Origin: UBA4733 sp036734945
GTDB lineage: Bacteria; Chloroflexota; UBA4733
Reading direction: 5' to 3'
DNA length: 64,000 nt
Assembly: GCA_036734945.1 (NCBI GenBank)
Contig: DAIMXP010000003.1
Coordinates: forward strand, 1 to 64,000
In this document: positions 48,311 to 57,332 of the stretch, one piece after another
How the letters are laid out: every line of letters starts with the position of its first letter
Position numbering within the stretch: position 1 is the stretch's first letter
Position numbers and translations under genes: made by a program
Notes under the pieces: model-generated
The model's database searches: none
What the model saw: only the letters and a program-made list of their open reading frames with translations
What the model was told of the DNA's origin: nothing

Positions 48311-49362
48311 TACGGGTTCCTTTCTGCCGCATAATAGCGCTGCAACGCCGCCTTCACCGGTACGCCATTGGGGGCGGGCGTGCCACTCCAGTCGCTGATG
48401 ACCGCCGGAAAGGCGCAGACATCCGAGGCGGCATACCAGGCCCAGGAGATCCAGCCGATGCGATTGGCAGGGTTGCCGTCCGGCGCGTCGAAGTAGTTGA
48501 TGAGTTGGGTCATCACGCTGGGCGAGCAGAACGGCGTCTGACCGGCGAAGGGGCCGAATTCGCTTGCCACAATGGGATAGTTTGCGGTGAGGGCGCCGAA
48601 CGTTGCGTGGAGTTGAGCGGGGTCGACCAAAGTATAGTAGGGGTGGGTGGCGTACACGATGTTGTCGCCTTGCAACGGGTGCTGCGGAACACCGCTGAGG
48701 TCGCGCGACCAATCGAGTCCGCCCACGAAGACCAGGTTACGGAAACCGGCCTGACGCACCGTGTTGTAGAGGTCTTGCATGCCGACGGCCTGCCAGCCCT
48801 GGTCGGTCGTGCAGCCATGCAGCCAGCACTGCCAGGAGACGCCATGCGGCTCGTTATAGAGGTCGAAGAAGACGCGAGGGTTATCCTTGTAATGCCCGGC
48901 CAGCGTTTGCCAGAAACGTAGCGAGCGCGCATCCGCCATCTCCTGCTGGCCCATGTTGGCGATGCAGGGGTCGCCGCGATCCGACCAGTGCAGGTCGATC
49001 AGGGCATTCATGCCGGCACTGTTGACCCACCCCACCAGCGTATCCAGCGTGGCCAGGTAGTCCGGGCTGGCGTGACAGGAATCAGCCAGCAGGAAGTCCT
49101 GATTGGTGGGGATGCGAATGGTGTTGGCCCCCCAGCTCGCCATACGAGCGACATCCTCTTGCGACAGGTTGCTGCCCTGCGGCTGCCATTCCAGCGAGGG
49201 TCGGTTGAGCCCGTGAATCAGGTAGGGCCGGCCGCTGGGGCCTAGAATTTGGTTGCCGGCGGTGCGATACAGCGTCGGCGGCGCCTGGGCGGCCCCTTCC
49301 GTCAGCGCGAGGGCCAGCAGGAGGGCGAAGGCGAGGGCGATTGGGAGCGAGCCGCGCCGCAT
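48310..49362 (-). CDS. Secreted GH5-like glycoside hydrolase
   Basis: 350 residues from ATG 49362 (an in-frame ATG also lies at 49392). After a signal peptide (LPIALAFALLLALALTEG) comes a TIM-barrel with HGLNRPSLEWQPQG, ANTIRIPTNQDFLL, LIDLHWSDRGDPC, the acid/base Glu in YNEPHGVSW (about residue 170), HPYYTLV, the nucleophile Glu in VASEFGPF (about residue 268) and WISWAWY. The pattern is that of GH5 enzymes acting on beta-linked glucans or mannans. It forms an operon with the secreted partner gene. Confidence 0.8.
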   Translation of the reverse strand: MRRGSLPIALAFALLLALALTEGAAQAPPTLYRTAGNQILGPSGRPYLIHGLNRPSLEWQPQGSNLSQEDVARMASWGANTIRIPTNQDFLLADSCHASPDYLATLDTLVGWVNSAGMNALIDLHWSDRGDPCIANMGQQEMADARSLRFWQTLAGHYKDNPRVFFDLYNEPHGVSWQCWLHGCTTDQGWQAVGMQDLYNTVRQAGFRNLVFVGGLDWSRDLSGVPQHPLQGDNIVYATHPYYTLVDPAQLHATFGALTANYPIVASEFGPFAGQTPFCSPSVMTQLINYFDAPDGNPANRIGWISWAWYAASDVCAFPAVISDWSGTPAPNGVPVKAALQRYYAAERNP

Positions 49363-49420
49363 CAGCGTCGTCCTCGGCGAAGAGGATGCCATAGTTCACA
49401 TAGCGAGGTGTCTGCGTACG

Positions 49421-49517
49421 CGTAGGGGCAGGCCCCCGTGCCTGCCCTGTTTGCGGCACAAATGGCGGAGGACGTTCGCATCCGGGGCCAGGGCAGGCAC
49501 GGGGGCCTGCCCCTACG
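49421..49517. repeat. 97-bp inverted repeat with perfect 29-bp arms
   Basis: Arms 49421-49449 (starting CGTAGGGGCAGGCCCCCGTG) and 49489-49517 are perfect reverse complements. The region separates the GH5 operon from the sulfatase gene. A shorter related palindrome lies at 23756-23782 within the phage module. It could act as a transcription terminator or as a repeat element of the REP type. Confidence 0.75.
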
Positions 49518-49556
49518 GCGCTCGGTTGGATGCATGTCTCTGGGGTCCATCGTTCC

Positions 49557-50840
49557 TCATCCTCTGGCCACCCGCACCGGCTGGGGCGGCTCCGGCACGG
49601 CGCCGCGCAGCAGCGGGTCGCCGGTCTGTTCCTGCCAGCACTGCAAACGGGCGCGCAGGCCGGCTTTAGTGTCGGCATAGGCAGCGTCAGCGGCCAGGTT
49701 GCGGAACTGGTGCGGATCGGCCTGCAGGTCGTAGAGCTCTTCCGGCGGGCGGGGGGCGTCGCGTTCCGGTCCCAGCGCCGAGGCCGCCAGGCTGGGCGCG
49801 ATATCGGCCGGCAGGGGCAACGCCGGGCCTTCCTCGAAGTTGCGGATGTAGCTCCAGCGCTCGGTGCGGATCACGCGGCGCGGGTCGTAGACGTCGTGAT
49901 AGGTCTTCTCGGCGAAGACCTCCTGGCGACCGCCGCCAGGCTGGCCGGCGAGCAGCGGGGCGTAGCTGCGACCCTGGGCGGCGGGCGATGGCGCGACGTT
50001 GCAGCAATCCAGAATGGTTGGTGTCAGGTCGACGTTGCTGAGCAGGGCCGCGCTGACCTGGCCGGCGGCGATGCGCGCGGGCCAGCGCATCAGCAGGGCT
50101 GTGCCGATGCCGGAGTCGTAGAGGGTGCTCTTGGCGCGCGGGAAGGCGATGCCGTGGTCGCTGGTGAAGATGAAGAGCGTGTTCTCAGCGCCCGGCGAAC
50201 GCTCGATGGCGTCGAGTATCTGTCCGACGCCGGCATCGGCGGCGTGGATCAAGCCGTGGAAGTCGGCCAGGTCTTCGCGCACCGCCGGGTGGTCGGGCAG
50301 GTAGGGCGGCACGTCCAGCGTCGCCGGGTCGTCGGGAGTGTAGCGTGCGTGCTTGAAGGGGCGGTGCGTCTCGGAGGTGGCGATGTTAGCGAAGAAGGGC
50401 CCGTCGTCCGGGCGGCGCGCGGTGATGTAGTCGGCGACCATTGGCGCGATCTCCGAGACCAGATGGGGCCCCTGGGCGTGGAAGTAGCGGCCGTAGCCCA
50501 TGCGCAGGGGGTTCTGCTTCTCGTGCTGCATGCCGAAGAGCGTCGTCTCGTAGCCGGCCTTGCCCAGCAACTGGGGCAGCGTCGGCACGCCGTCCAGCAT
50601 GTCCCAGCCCCGATTGACCAGACCGTTCAGCCCGACGCTATGCGGGTAGCAGCCGGTGATGATGCTGCCGCGACTGGGGCTGCAGAGCGGGCACGTCGAA
50701 AATTGCTGGGTGAAGCGCAGGCCGGCCGCCGCCAGCCGGTCGAAGTTAGGCGTCTGCAGGCCCGACACGCCGTAACAACCCAGGCGGCGGCCCAGATCGT
50801 GACAGATCATCAGCACTACGTTTGGACGCGTGTCGGCCAT
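49557..50840 (-). CDS. Sulfatase
   Basis: 427 residues. The alkaline-phosphatase-like fold has the N-terminal metal site (NVVLMICHDLGRRLGCYG), the Cys-type sulfatase motif CSPSRGSIITG, in which Cys becomes formylglycine, the metal site FTSDHGIAFP, and a C-terminal TERWSYIRNFE. No signal peptide is present, so it is probably cytoplasmic. A formylglycine-generating enzyme would have to be encoded elsewhere. It is 3 nt downstream of the RecQ gene. Confidence 0.85.
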   Translation of the reverse strand: MADTRPNVVLMICHDLGRRLGCYGVSGLQTPNFDRLAAAGLRFTQQFSTCPLCSPSRGSIITGCYPHSVGLNGLVNRGWDMLDGVPTLPQLLGKAGYETTLFGMQHEKQNPLRMGYGRYFHAQGPHLVSEIAPMVADYITARRPDDGPFFANIATSETHRPFKHARYTPDDPATLDVPPYLPDHPAVREDLADFHGLIHAADAGVGQILDAIERSPGAENTLFIFTSDHGIAFPRAKSTLYDSGIGTALLMRWPARIAAGQVSAALLSNVDLTPTILDCCNVAPSPAAQGRSYAPLLAGQPGGGRQEVFAEKTYHDVYDPRRVIRTERWSYIRNFEEGPALPLPADIAPSLAASALGPERDAPRPPEELYDLQADPHQFRNLAADAAYADTKAGLRARLQCWQEQTGDPLLRGAVPEPPQPVRVARG

Positions 50841-50843
50841 TGG

Positions 50844-52988
50844 TCAGGTTCCTTTCTCCTGTATCAGGGCCAGGATCGCCTCGCCCCATTGTTCCAGTTT
50901 CTGCTTGCCGATGCCGCTGACGTTGCCCAGGGCATAGCTGCTGGCCGGGCGGCGAATGGCGATCTCGTAGAGCGTCGTGTTGGGCAAGATGACGAAGGCG
51001 GCGACACCGTTCGCTTTGGCCTGCTCGGCGCGCCAGGCGCGCAACTGCTCGAAGAGCACCGAGGCCTCCGGCGAGGCTTCCACGATGCGGCGCAGCGTCT
51101 CGCGCTCCGTGGTTGGCGCTGCCGCCGGGTCCTGGGCATCAGCGGCAGCGTCGGCGTCGGCCACGTAGGGCCGACCGGAGCGCGCCAGGACCGGTGGGTC
51201 CAGTTCGGGCAGCTTCGCCCGGCTCGCCACGCGGAGCAGGCGGTAGCCGTCGCGGCTCTCGAAGTGCTCCAGGTTGCCGTGCTCGATCAACTGGCTGATC
51301 CAGCGTTTCACCTTGTAGGGTCGGGCGGCGGCCAGCAGCCCGTAGGCCGCGTTCTGCTGGGCGGAGGGTGGGGCATCGACGGAGCCGCTGAGCATGGCGG
51401 CCAGCCCGCGCTCGCCGACGGGCCAGGTGAGGCCGTCGGCGGCATCCAGGATGGCCCGCGCCAGGTCCTTGGGCAACGGCGGCGCGGCGCTGCGTTGTCG
51501 CTGCGCGGCAGGACCGGGCGTGCAGACGTCGCACATGCCACAGGGCGTCTCCGCCGTCTCCCCGAAGTGCTCGGCCACCTGCAGGTGGCGGCAGCGTTCC
51601 ACGTCGACGAAGGCGATCATACGCTGAGCGCGGTCGTGAGCCTGGTCTTCGTAGCGCCGCAGCAGTTCGCTGATGCGGCGGCTGGTATCGGGCGGCGGCG
51701 GCAACAGTTCGACGCGCACGGCCCGACCGGCGTCGTAGTGCCGCCGCGCTAAGCCGGCCCGCTCCAGCATGCCAATGAAGACGCGAGGATCCGTATCCTC
51801 CTGCAGCCCGGCTGCTGTACCCAGCTCTTCCGGCGTGACCTCCGTCCAGCCGTCCACGGACTGCCGCTTGAGCTGGGCGTAAACTGCCCGCAACTGCTCG
51901 ATGCTGGGCAGGTCGGTCTGGGCGAAGCGCGTGAGCGATTTGGCGTCGGCGTCGCCGGCGAAGAGGACGCAGGCGCCTGGCGCGCCGTCACGGCCGGCCC
52001 GTCCCACCATCTGCACGTAGCTCTCCAGGGAGTTGGGGAAGTTATAGAGCAGCACCCAGCGGATATCGGCCTTGTCGATGCCCATGCCGAAGGCGGTGGT
52101 GGCGACGACGACGCGCGCGCTGCCCTGCAGGAAGCGATCCTGCACGCGGCTGCGCTCCGCCGCTTCCAACCGGGCGTGGTAGTGGACTGCGTTGACGCCG
52201 CTGCGCTGGAGCAACGCCGCCAGTCGCTCGCACTTCTCGCGCGCGCGGGCGTAGATGATGCCGGAACCAGGCAGCGCGCGCACTCGCTCCAGCATAGCCC
52301 GCTGCCGGTCGTCCTCACTCTCGACGTGCTCCACCTCGAAGCGCAGGTTGGGCCGCTGCACGCTGGCGCGCACGACGTCCAGGTCGCGGCCCAGCGAGAG
52401 GGCGATGTCGCGCTCGGTGGTCGGCGTAGCGGTGGCCGTGAGGCCGAGGACGGATGGGTTACCGAGGTCTTCCAGCGCCGCGCGGATGAACATGTAGTCG
52501 GGTCGGAAGTCGTGCCCCCACATGCTGACACAATGCACTTCGTCGATCACCACCAACCCGATCCCGGCGCTGCGCAGAGCTGCCACGAAGTTGCGCTGGC
52601 GCAGCCGCTCCGGCGCTGCATAGAGCAGCTTGTACTGCCCTTGCGCCAGCGCCTGCACGCGGCGGCCGGCCTCCCCCTGCTCCAACGAGGAATTGATCAG
52701 CGTCGCCTGCCTGGCGATGGCCGGCGGCAGGTTGTCGACCTGGTCTTTCATCAGGGCGATCAAGGGGGAAATGACCAGCGTGGGGGAGGGCCGCAGCATG
52801 GCGGCCAGTTGGTAGCAGAGCGACTTGCCGGCGCCGGTCGGCATGAGGGCCAGCGTGTCGCGCCCGGCCACCGCCCGCCGCACGATCTCCTCCTGTCCGG
52901 CGCGGAAAGCGGCGAAGCCGAAGTAGCGCTGCAAGGCGGCGGCAAGCTCGGGCGATTGCTCAGTCTGGGTGGCAGTCGAAGGCATCAT
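50844..52988 (-). CDS. recQ: RecQ-type ATP-dependent DNA helicase
   Basis: 714 residues from ATG 52988 (or 52985). The helicase core has motif I LMPTGAGKSLCYQ, motif II VIDEVHCVSMWGHDFR, LTATATPT and VATTAFGMGIDKADIR. The zinc-binding domain follows with Cys in CRHLQ and CGMCDVC. The C-terminus has an HRDC domain (FEQLRAWRAEQAKANGVAAF, then GIGKQKLEQWGEAIL). It unwinds DNA in recombination and repair. DEVH in place of the usual DEAH is a minor variation. Confidence 0.85.
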   Translation of the reverse strand: MMPSTATQTEQSPELAAALQRYFGFAAFRAGQEEIVRRAVAGRDTLALMPTGAGKSLCYQLAAMLRPSPTLVISPLIALMKDQVDNLPPAIARQATLINSSLEQGEAGRRVQALAQGQYKLLYAAPERLRQRNFVAALRSAGIGLVVIDEVHCVSMWGHDFRPDYMFIRAALEDLGNPSVLGLTATATPTTERDIALSLGRDLDVVRASVQRPNLRFEVEHVESEDDRQRAMLERVRALPGSGIIYARAREKCERLAALLQRSGVNAVHYHARLEAAERSRVQDRFLQGSARVVVATTAFGMGIDKADIRWVLLYNFPNSLESYVQMVGRAGRDGAPGACVLFAGDADAKSLTRFAQTDLPSIEQLRAVYAQLKRQSVDGWTEVTPEELGTAAGLQEDTDPRVFIGMLERAGLARRHYDAGRAVRVELLPPPPDTSRRISELLRRYEDQAHDRAQRMIAFVDVERCRHLQVAEHFGETAETPCGMCDVCTPGPAAQRQRSAAPPLPKDLARAILDAADGLTWPVGERGLAAMLSGSVDAPPSAQQNAAYGLLAAARPYKVKRWISQLIEHGNLEHFESRDGYRLLRVASRAKLPELDPPVLARSGRPYVADADAAADAQDPAAAPTTERETLRRIVEASPEASVLFEQLRAWRAEQAKANGVAAFVILPNTTLYEIAIRRPASSYALGNVSGIGKQKLEQWGEAILALIQEKGT

Positions 52989-53173
52989 AGGCGAGCTAGT
53001 GTAGCACCCGTGCAAAGGGGCCAGACCTTGACACGGAGCACATCGTGCCGGAATACCAGCGCGCCCGCCGCCGCCTTGGCCTCCCCGCCGTATAGCCTCG
53101 TTCGGGGGTGGCCGCACGATCTCGATACCTGCCGTGGGGGCGTGCGGCAGGACGGATCAAGAGGAGTAACCGC

Positions 53174-53726
53174 GTGTTGACGCTCGAGACCCCCCCGTCT
53201 CTTCCTCATATCGACGCCGCATGCCGTCCTTCAGGCCCGCCTGATGCAGTCTGACTTCGAGGCGCAGGTGCCCAGGCAAGCTCTGCGCGACGGCCGGACC
53301 AGCTTCGAGGCGGTCAAGGTGCGTTTCCCGCCGGAGTGGCCTGGCGCTGCCCTGGCGCTGTTTCCCACCTGGGCAGCGCAACTCGCCACCAATCCCCAGT
53401 ACGCCGACTGGGGAGGGACCATGATCGAGCGTTCCACGCTGCTCGCTGTCGGTCAGATGAGCTTCAAGGAGCTGCCGGACGAGGGCGGCACAGTCGAGTT
53501 GGGCTACGGCGTGAACCCGTCCTCTCAGAATCGGGGCTATGCCACCGAGATGGCGCGAGCGCTGGTCGCCTGGGCCGTGAAGCAACCTGCGGTGCGCCGC
53601 ATCACGGCAGAGTGCCGGGAGGATAACGCTGCCTCGGTCCGCGTGCTTGAGAAGGTCGGATTCCGTCCAGTAGGCCGCCGGCTCGATGACGCCGAGTTGC
53701 TGATAACCTGGGAGTGGTCGCCATGA
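53174..53726 (+). pseudogene. GNAT acetyltransferase gene with a C7-run frameshift
   Basis: The readable part from ATG 53244 has the GNAT core: FKELPDEGGTVELGYGVNPS, QNRGYATEMARALVAWAV (acetyl-CoA loop) and DNAASVRVLEKVGFRPVG. A proper N-terminus exists upstream: from GTG 53174 (GAGGAG site at 53161) the frame reads LTLETP, and if the run of seven C at 53190-53196 is shortened by one, it goes on as RLFLISTPHAVLQARL into the ATG 53244 frame, the usual GNAT beginning. So one base was added in the homopolymer. It could be mutation, phase variation or sequencing error. Confidence 0.65.
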
Positions 53727-53733
53727 TACCCAG

Positions 53734-53940
53734 ATGAGCGGAAGGCTGCCCGGACGCGGCCGCGCCGACGAGCGCGTCCACATCGCCTTCGGCAACGACT
53801 GGACCATCCGCCTGATCGGCGACCAGCCCGACCGCCTGCAGGAGGCCGTCGAGGAAACGATCCGCCAACTCACGCGCTATCCCAGCAGTGTAGATTGGCC
53901 TGACAGGCTAGGCCGCCGCTACTTGAAGGCGACCGGCTGA
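53734..53940 (+). CDS. Small hypothetical protein
   Basis: 68 residues from ATG 53734, 7 nt after the GNAT stop. Contains VHIAFGNDWTIRLIGDQPDR and ETIRQLTRYPSSVDW. The sequence is protein-like but no family is recognised. It may be the end of an older fused gene. Confidence 0.45.
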   Translation: MSGRLPGRGRADERVHIAFGNDWTIRLIGDQPDRLQEAVEETIRQLTRYPSSVDWPDRLGRRYLKATG

Positions 53941-53984
53941 GTGGTGCATCTACCAAGGTCAGCGCAGTTCCTGAGTAGGCGGCC

Positions 53985-54107
53985 GGCGACTGAAATCGCG
54001 CCTAATGCCAGCGAAGCCCGCCTGCGCGGGCTGGGGACAAGTCCGCGCAGGCGGACTTTGCCGGGTACCCGCGCGTAGCGTGGGTGTTAGCCGCGACTTT
54101 AGTCGCC
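53985..54107. repeat. 123-bp palindromic repeat (GCGACTGAAATCGCG family)
   Basis: Outer arms GGCGACTGAAATCGCG (53985-54000) and CGCGACTTTAGTCGCC (54092-54107) pair with two mismatches. Nested inside are Cys-free GC-rich arms (CCGCCTGCGCGG and CCGCGCAGGCGG). Repeats with this pattern are known to be dispersed in several Chloroflexi genomes; this is recall and was not checked. Confidence 0.6.
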
Positions 54108-54187
54108 AGGCGTGCGGTGGCAATGTGGACCGAAGTTCAATGGAGTCGCGCACATGACCGTTCCCTCTTCCCGCGCTATGCTCGTCA

Positions 54188-54285
54188 TCCAACTGTTGGT
54201 AATTTGTCTGGATTGGCCTCCCAGGGGAACCGTTGCGTGTTCAAGCGCTCCTGGATAATGAAGACCTTCAGACCGGCGTAGGTAC
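54188..54285 (-). pseudogene. Remnant of the FTDGYHTWINGP-type secreted domain
   Basis: On the minus strand this reads ERLNTQRFPWEANPDKLPTV, almost the same as EERLNTQRFAWEANPDGLPV in the secreted protein at 57333-58742. Upstream residues (AGLKVFIIQ) are not conserved and no signal peptide or start exists, so only about 30 codons of a decayed third copy remain. Confidence 0.6.
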
Positions 54286-54418
54286 AGCACGTCCCACTGG
54301 GTAGTCGTCGCCGGCCAGGGGCGCGCTGCCACCCCAGCGCGGCGCTCCCAGTTCGGCAACGCGCACTTTGCCATGCCGCAGAGTACTAAAGACTGCTGGC
54401 GCCTGGGTCTCAACGCCG

Positions 54419-55615
54419 CTACTCGCGCTGCCCCAAGGCGACGAACGCGCCGAGGAGCAAGAGGCCGGCCGAGAGCGCCAGCCCCAGGCGCACGCCCCCG
54501 GAGCGGTCGGCGAGCACGCCGGAGAGCAGGGGACCGATGCATTGCCCGCTGGCGAAGACGACCGTCAGCGCGGCGATCCCGCCGGTCCAGCTGTGCGGCG
54601 GCAGGATGCGCCGCGCTACCGTCGTGACCGCCGTGACCACATTCAAGAACGAGCCGCCAAACAGCAGCGCCGAGAGGAGGGCCGCAACGGTCGACGGATT
54701 GGCGACCGGCAGCGCCGCACCGATCGCCAACACCAGCATCGTGAGTGCGAGGCCGCGTCCGCCGGGGAGGCGCTCCAGAAGCGGACCCCACAGGGCGGGC
54801 GAGGCGATGGCTGCGAGTCCGAGCAGCGCCCAGAACAGGCTCACGAGGCCGACACCGGCCCCTTCGCCGCGCAGCAGGGCAACGATGAACGTGATGTAGG
54901 CAATGTAGCCCGTCCCGAAGAGCACGTAGGCGCCGAAGGTGAAGCGCAGCAGCCGGACGGAGGTAGCGCGGGCGGCCGCCGACGGAGCCGCTGCTATCTC
55001 GTCCACTCGCCGCAGGGCCGGGCAGGCGGCCAGCAGAGCCAGGATGCTGAGACCCCCTAAACTCAGCCAGCCCAAACGCCAGGAGTGCGGCGTCACGGTG
55101 ATCAGCGGGTTGACGGCAAGGGCGGAGATGAGGATGCCCAGGCCGCCGCCGGCGAAATACAGGGAAAGGAGGAGAGAGCTGCGCTTAGCGATTCGTCCGC
55201 CGAGATGCGCGACCAGACCGCCACCGGCGATGAACGTGATCGCGCCGGCCACACCGGCCACCACCCGCAACAACAGCAGTGCCGGGAAGCTCGTCGTAAC
55301 GGCGGAGAGCAGCAGCGCGGCAGCGGTGACGGCGATGCCGTAGGCGAACGCCGGGCGGGCGCCGAACCGCTGGGCTGTTGCTGTGGCAACGAGGGCGCCG
55401 AACAGGTAGCCGAGGGCGTTGGCGGTGTTCATCGCCCCGGCCTGCGCGAAAGTCCAGGCCAGGTCGGTACGCATCCCCGGCAGGAGCAGGGCATAGGCGA
55501 AGCGGGCGAAACCGATGGCGACGGCCGGGCCGAACGATAATCCGGCAGCAGCCAGCAGGGAGCTGCGGAGATCCGTGGGTCGATCCAGCCGTGCCGCCAA
55601 ATCAGTGTCGACCAT
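54419..55615 (-). CDS. MFS transporter (YbfB/YjiJ-like)
   Basis: 398 residues from ATG 55615. Twelve hydrophobic segments are predicted, with AVAIGFARFAYALLLPGMRT near the first membrane segment, which is typical of the YbfB/YjiJ branch of the major facilitator superfamily. The substrate is unknown. The gene is flanked by a decayed secreted-domain remnant and a divergent oxidoreductase. Confidence 0.7.
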   Translation of the reverse strand: MVDTDLAARLDRPTDLRSSLLAAAGLSFGPAVAIGFARFAYALLLPGMRTDLAWTFAQAGAMNTANALGYLFGALVATATAQRFGARPAFAYGIAVTAAALLLSAVTTSFPALLLLRVVAGVAGAITFIAGGGLVAHLGGRIAKRSSLLLSLYFAGGGLGILISALAVNPLITVTPHSWRLGWLSLGGLSILALLAACPALRRVDEIAAAPSAAARATSVRLLRFTFGAYVLFGTGYIAYITFIVALLRGEGAGVGLVSLFWALLGLAAIASPALWGPLLERLPGGRGLALTMLVLAIGAALPVANPSTVAALLSALLFGGSFLNVVTAVTTVARRILPPHSWTGGIAALTVVFASGQCIGPLLSGVLADRSGGVRLGLALSAGLLLLGAFVALGQRE

Positions 55616-55788
55616 GCCCCCTGCTCCACTCCCGGCGCTACCGGATTCGATCAGCCGCACCCGCGTGTGGCCTCAGCGCGCCGCCGGTCGGCTGCCCCGG
55701 CGACACGCTATCAGGAACACTGCGCTCCTGCTGCGGATAGTGTAAGGTTCCCTACGGCACATCGGCCTGGAAGGTATTGGTGAGTATT

Positions 55789-56871
55789 ATGTCCGCGACC
55801 GACCCGGTCACGTTCGGTATCATTGGCGGCGGTTGGCGCGCCGAGTTCTTCCTGCGTATCGCGCAGGCACTACCGGACCGCTTCCGGGTCGGCGGCATGG
55901 TAGTGCGCGATGTCGGCAAGGGCCAGGCGCTGGAGGCGGCATGGGGCGTACACACCTATCGCACGCCGGGTGAACTGTTGGCGGCGATGCCTTTGGCGTT
56001 CACTGTGCTGTCTGTGCCGGTGGCTGTGGCGCCGCAACTGCTGGAAGAACTGGCGCAACGGCAGATGCCGACGCTAACGGAAACGCCGCCGGCGCGCGAC
56101 CTGGCGGGGCTGCAGGCGGTCTATCGCCTGGTCGAGCAGGGTGCACGCGTCCAGGTGGCGGAACAGTTCCTCTTCCAGCCGTTGCACGCCGCCCGCCTGG
56201 CGCTGGTGCAGTCCGGCCGGCTCGGAGCAATATCCCAGGTGCAGGTGAGTGTCGCCCACGGCTATCACGGCTTGAGCATCCTGCGCCACATGCTCGGCGT
56301 CGGCTTCGCACCGGTGACGATCACTGCCCGCGAGTTCCGTTCCGCGCTGCTGGCAGGTCCCACGCGGCAGGGTCCGCCCAGCGCCGAGCAATTGGCGCCC
56401 TCCCGGCAGTTGCTCGCCTGGCTTGATTTTGGCGACAAGCTGGGCATCTTCGACTTCGCCGGGGAGATGTACTTTTCCTGGATTCGCTCGCAGCGCCTGC
56501 TGGTGCGCGGTGAACGCGGCGAGATCAACAACGCGCAGGTGCGCTACCTGCAAGACTTTGGCACACCGATCAGCTTCGACCTCCGCCGACAAGACGCCGG
56601 AGAGGAGGGCAACCTGGAGGGCTACTTCCACCGCGGCATCCTCGGCGGCAGCGAGTGGCTCTACCGCAATCCCTTCGCCCCCGCTCGCCTGACCGACGAG
56701 GAGGTCGCCATCGCCACCGCCCTGGCCAAGATGGCGGACTATGTCAATGGCGGCCCCGACTGCTACTCGCTGGCGGAAGCCGCGCAGGACCAATACCTCG
56801 CGTTGAGCATCGAGCAAGCAATCACGAGTGGCGCGGCGGTTCGCACGACGCCCCAACCCTGGCAACCGTGA
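55789..56871 (+). CDS. Gfo/Idh/MocA-family oxidoreductase
   Basis: 360 residues from ATG 55789, with ATG 55777 in frame upstream. The N-terminal Rossmann domain has TFGIIGGGWRAEFFLRIA, then VVRDVGKGQALEAAWGVHTY. The usual E-K-P of the family is replaced by ETPPARDL, so the catalytic Lys is missing and the protein may be inactive or act on unusual substrates. The C-terminal domain contains HMLGVGF and a dimerisation sheet. The family oxidises or reduces sugars and inositols with NAD(P). Confidence 0.75.
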   Translation: MSATDPVTFGIIGGGWRAEFFLRIAQALPDRFRVGGMVVRDVGKGQALEAAWGVHTYRTPGELLAAMPLAFTVLSVPVAVAPQLLEELAQRQMPTLTETPPARDLAGLQAVYRLVEQGARVQVAEQFLFQPLHAARLALVQSGRLGAISQVQVSVAHGYHGLSILRHMLGVGFAPVTITAREFRSALLAGPTRQGPPSAEQLAPSRQLLAWLDFGDKLGIFDFAGEMYFSWIRSQRLLVRGERGEINNAQVRYLQDFGTPISFDLRRQDAGEEGNLEGYFHRGILGGSEWLYRNPFAPARLTDEEVAIATALAKMADYVNGGPDCYSLAEAAQDQYLALSIEQAITSGAAVRTTPQPWQP

Positions 56872-57239
56872 GGTGCGGAGGGAACCCCTTCCGGCTCGCA
56901 CTACTCGCCAGGTTTCCCCCTGACGGGAGAAACCTTGGCTGCAATTCCGGGGACGGCTCCATACGGGAGCGTGTGGGTGAACCGAAGCGTCGGTGGGACG
57001 GAGGTTCGCAGCAACGGCATGACCCCTTCCACGGTCCGCGCCGACGACCGACGCGCCGACTACCGTAGGGCGGCCGTAGCGCAACGCGCCGACGCCGCGC
57101 GTCGGCGGAGTTGCTTCGTGGTTCCACCAAAAACAGCCAAAGCGGGCCATCGGCAGCCGTGCCTTGAATTGCAACGAAGGTTTCTCCCGTCAGGGGGAAA
57201 CCTGGCAAGCGAAGCGCGCCGGAAGGGGTTCCCCGCACC
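56872..57239. repeat. 368-bp element with ~77-bp imperfect inverted-repeat ends
   Basis: The left end (GGAACCCCTTCCGGCTCGCA, then CAGGTTTCCCCCTGACGGGA) matches the reverse complement of the right end with about a tenth of positions different over about 77 bp. The interior has GC-rich GCGCGTCGG-type motifs but no gene. It lies between two convergent or tandem genes and may be a MITE or a large REP-like element. A clear target duplication was not seen. Confidence 0.65.
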
Positions 57240-57332
57240 GCTCCCGTCCAATGTTACGACGCCATGCGTCCAGCGTCTTATACCTATATGTAAGAATGCT
57301 ATAGCGTGCGCTCGTCCCCGACCAGGAGGCCT

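Noticed and set aside
49530..51752. Long plus-strand open frame (740 codons) over the sulfatase and RecQ genes
   Set aside because: It is an antisense shadow of two strong genes in GC-rich DNA; the translation has the His/Gln/Arg-rich look of shadow frames.
54368..55060. Plus-strand frame of 230 codons over the MFS gene
   Set aside because: Antisense shadow with Glu/Arg/Gln-rich translation; the minus strand has a clear twelve-helix transporter.
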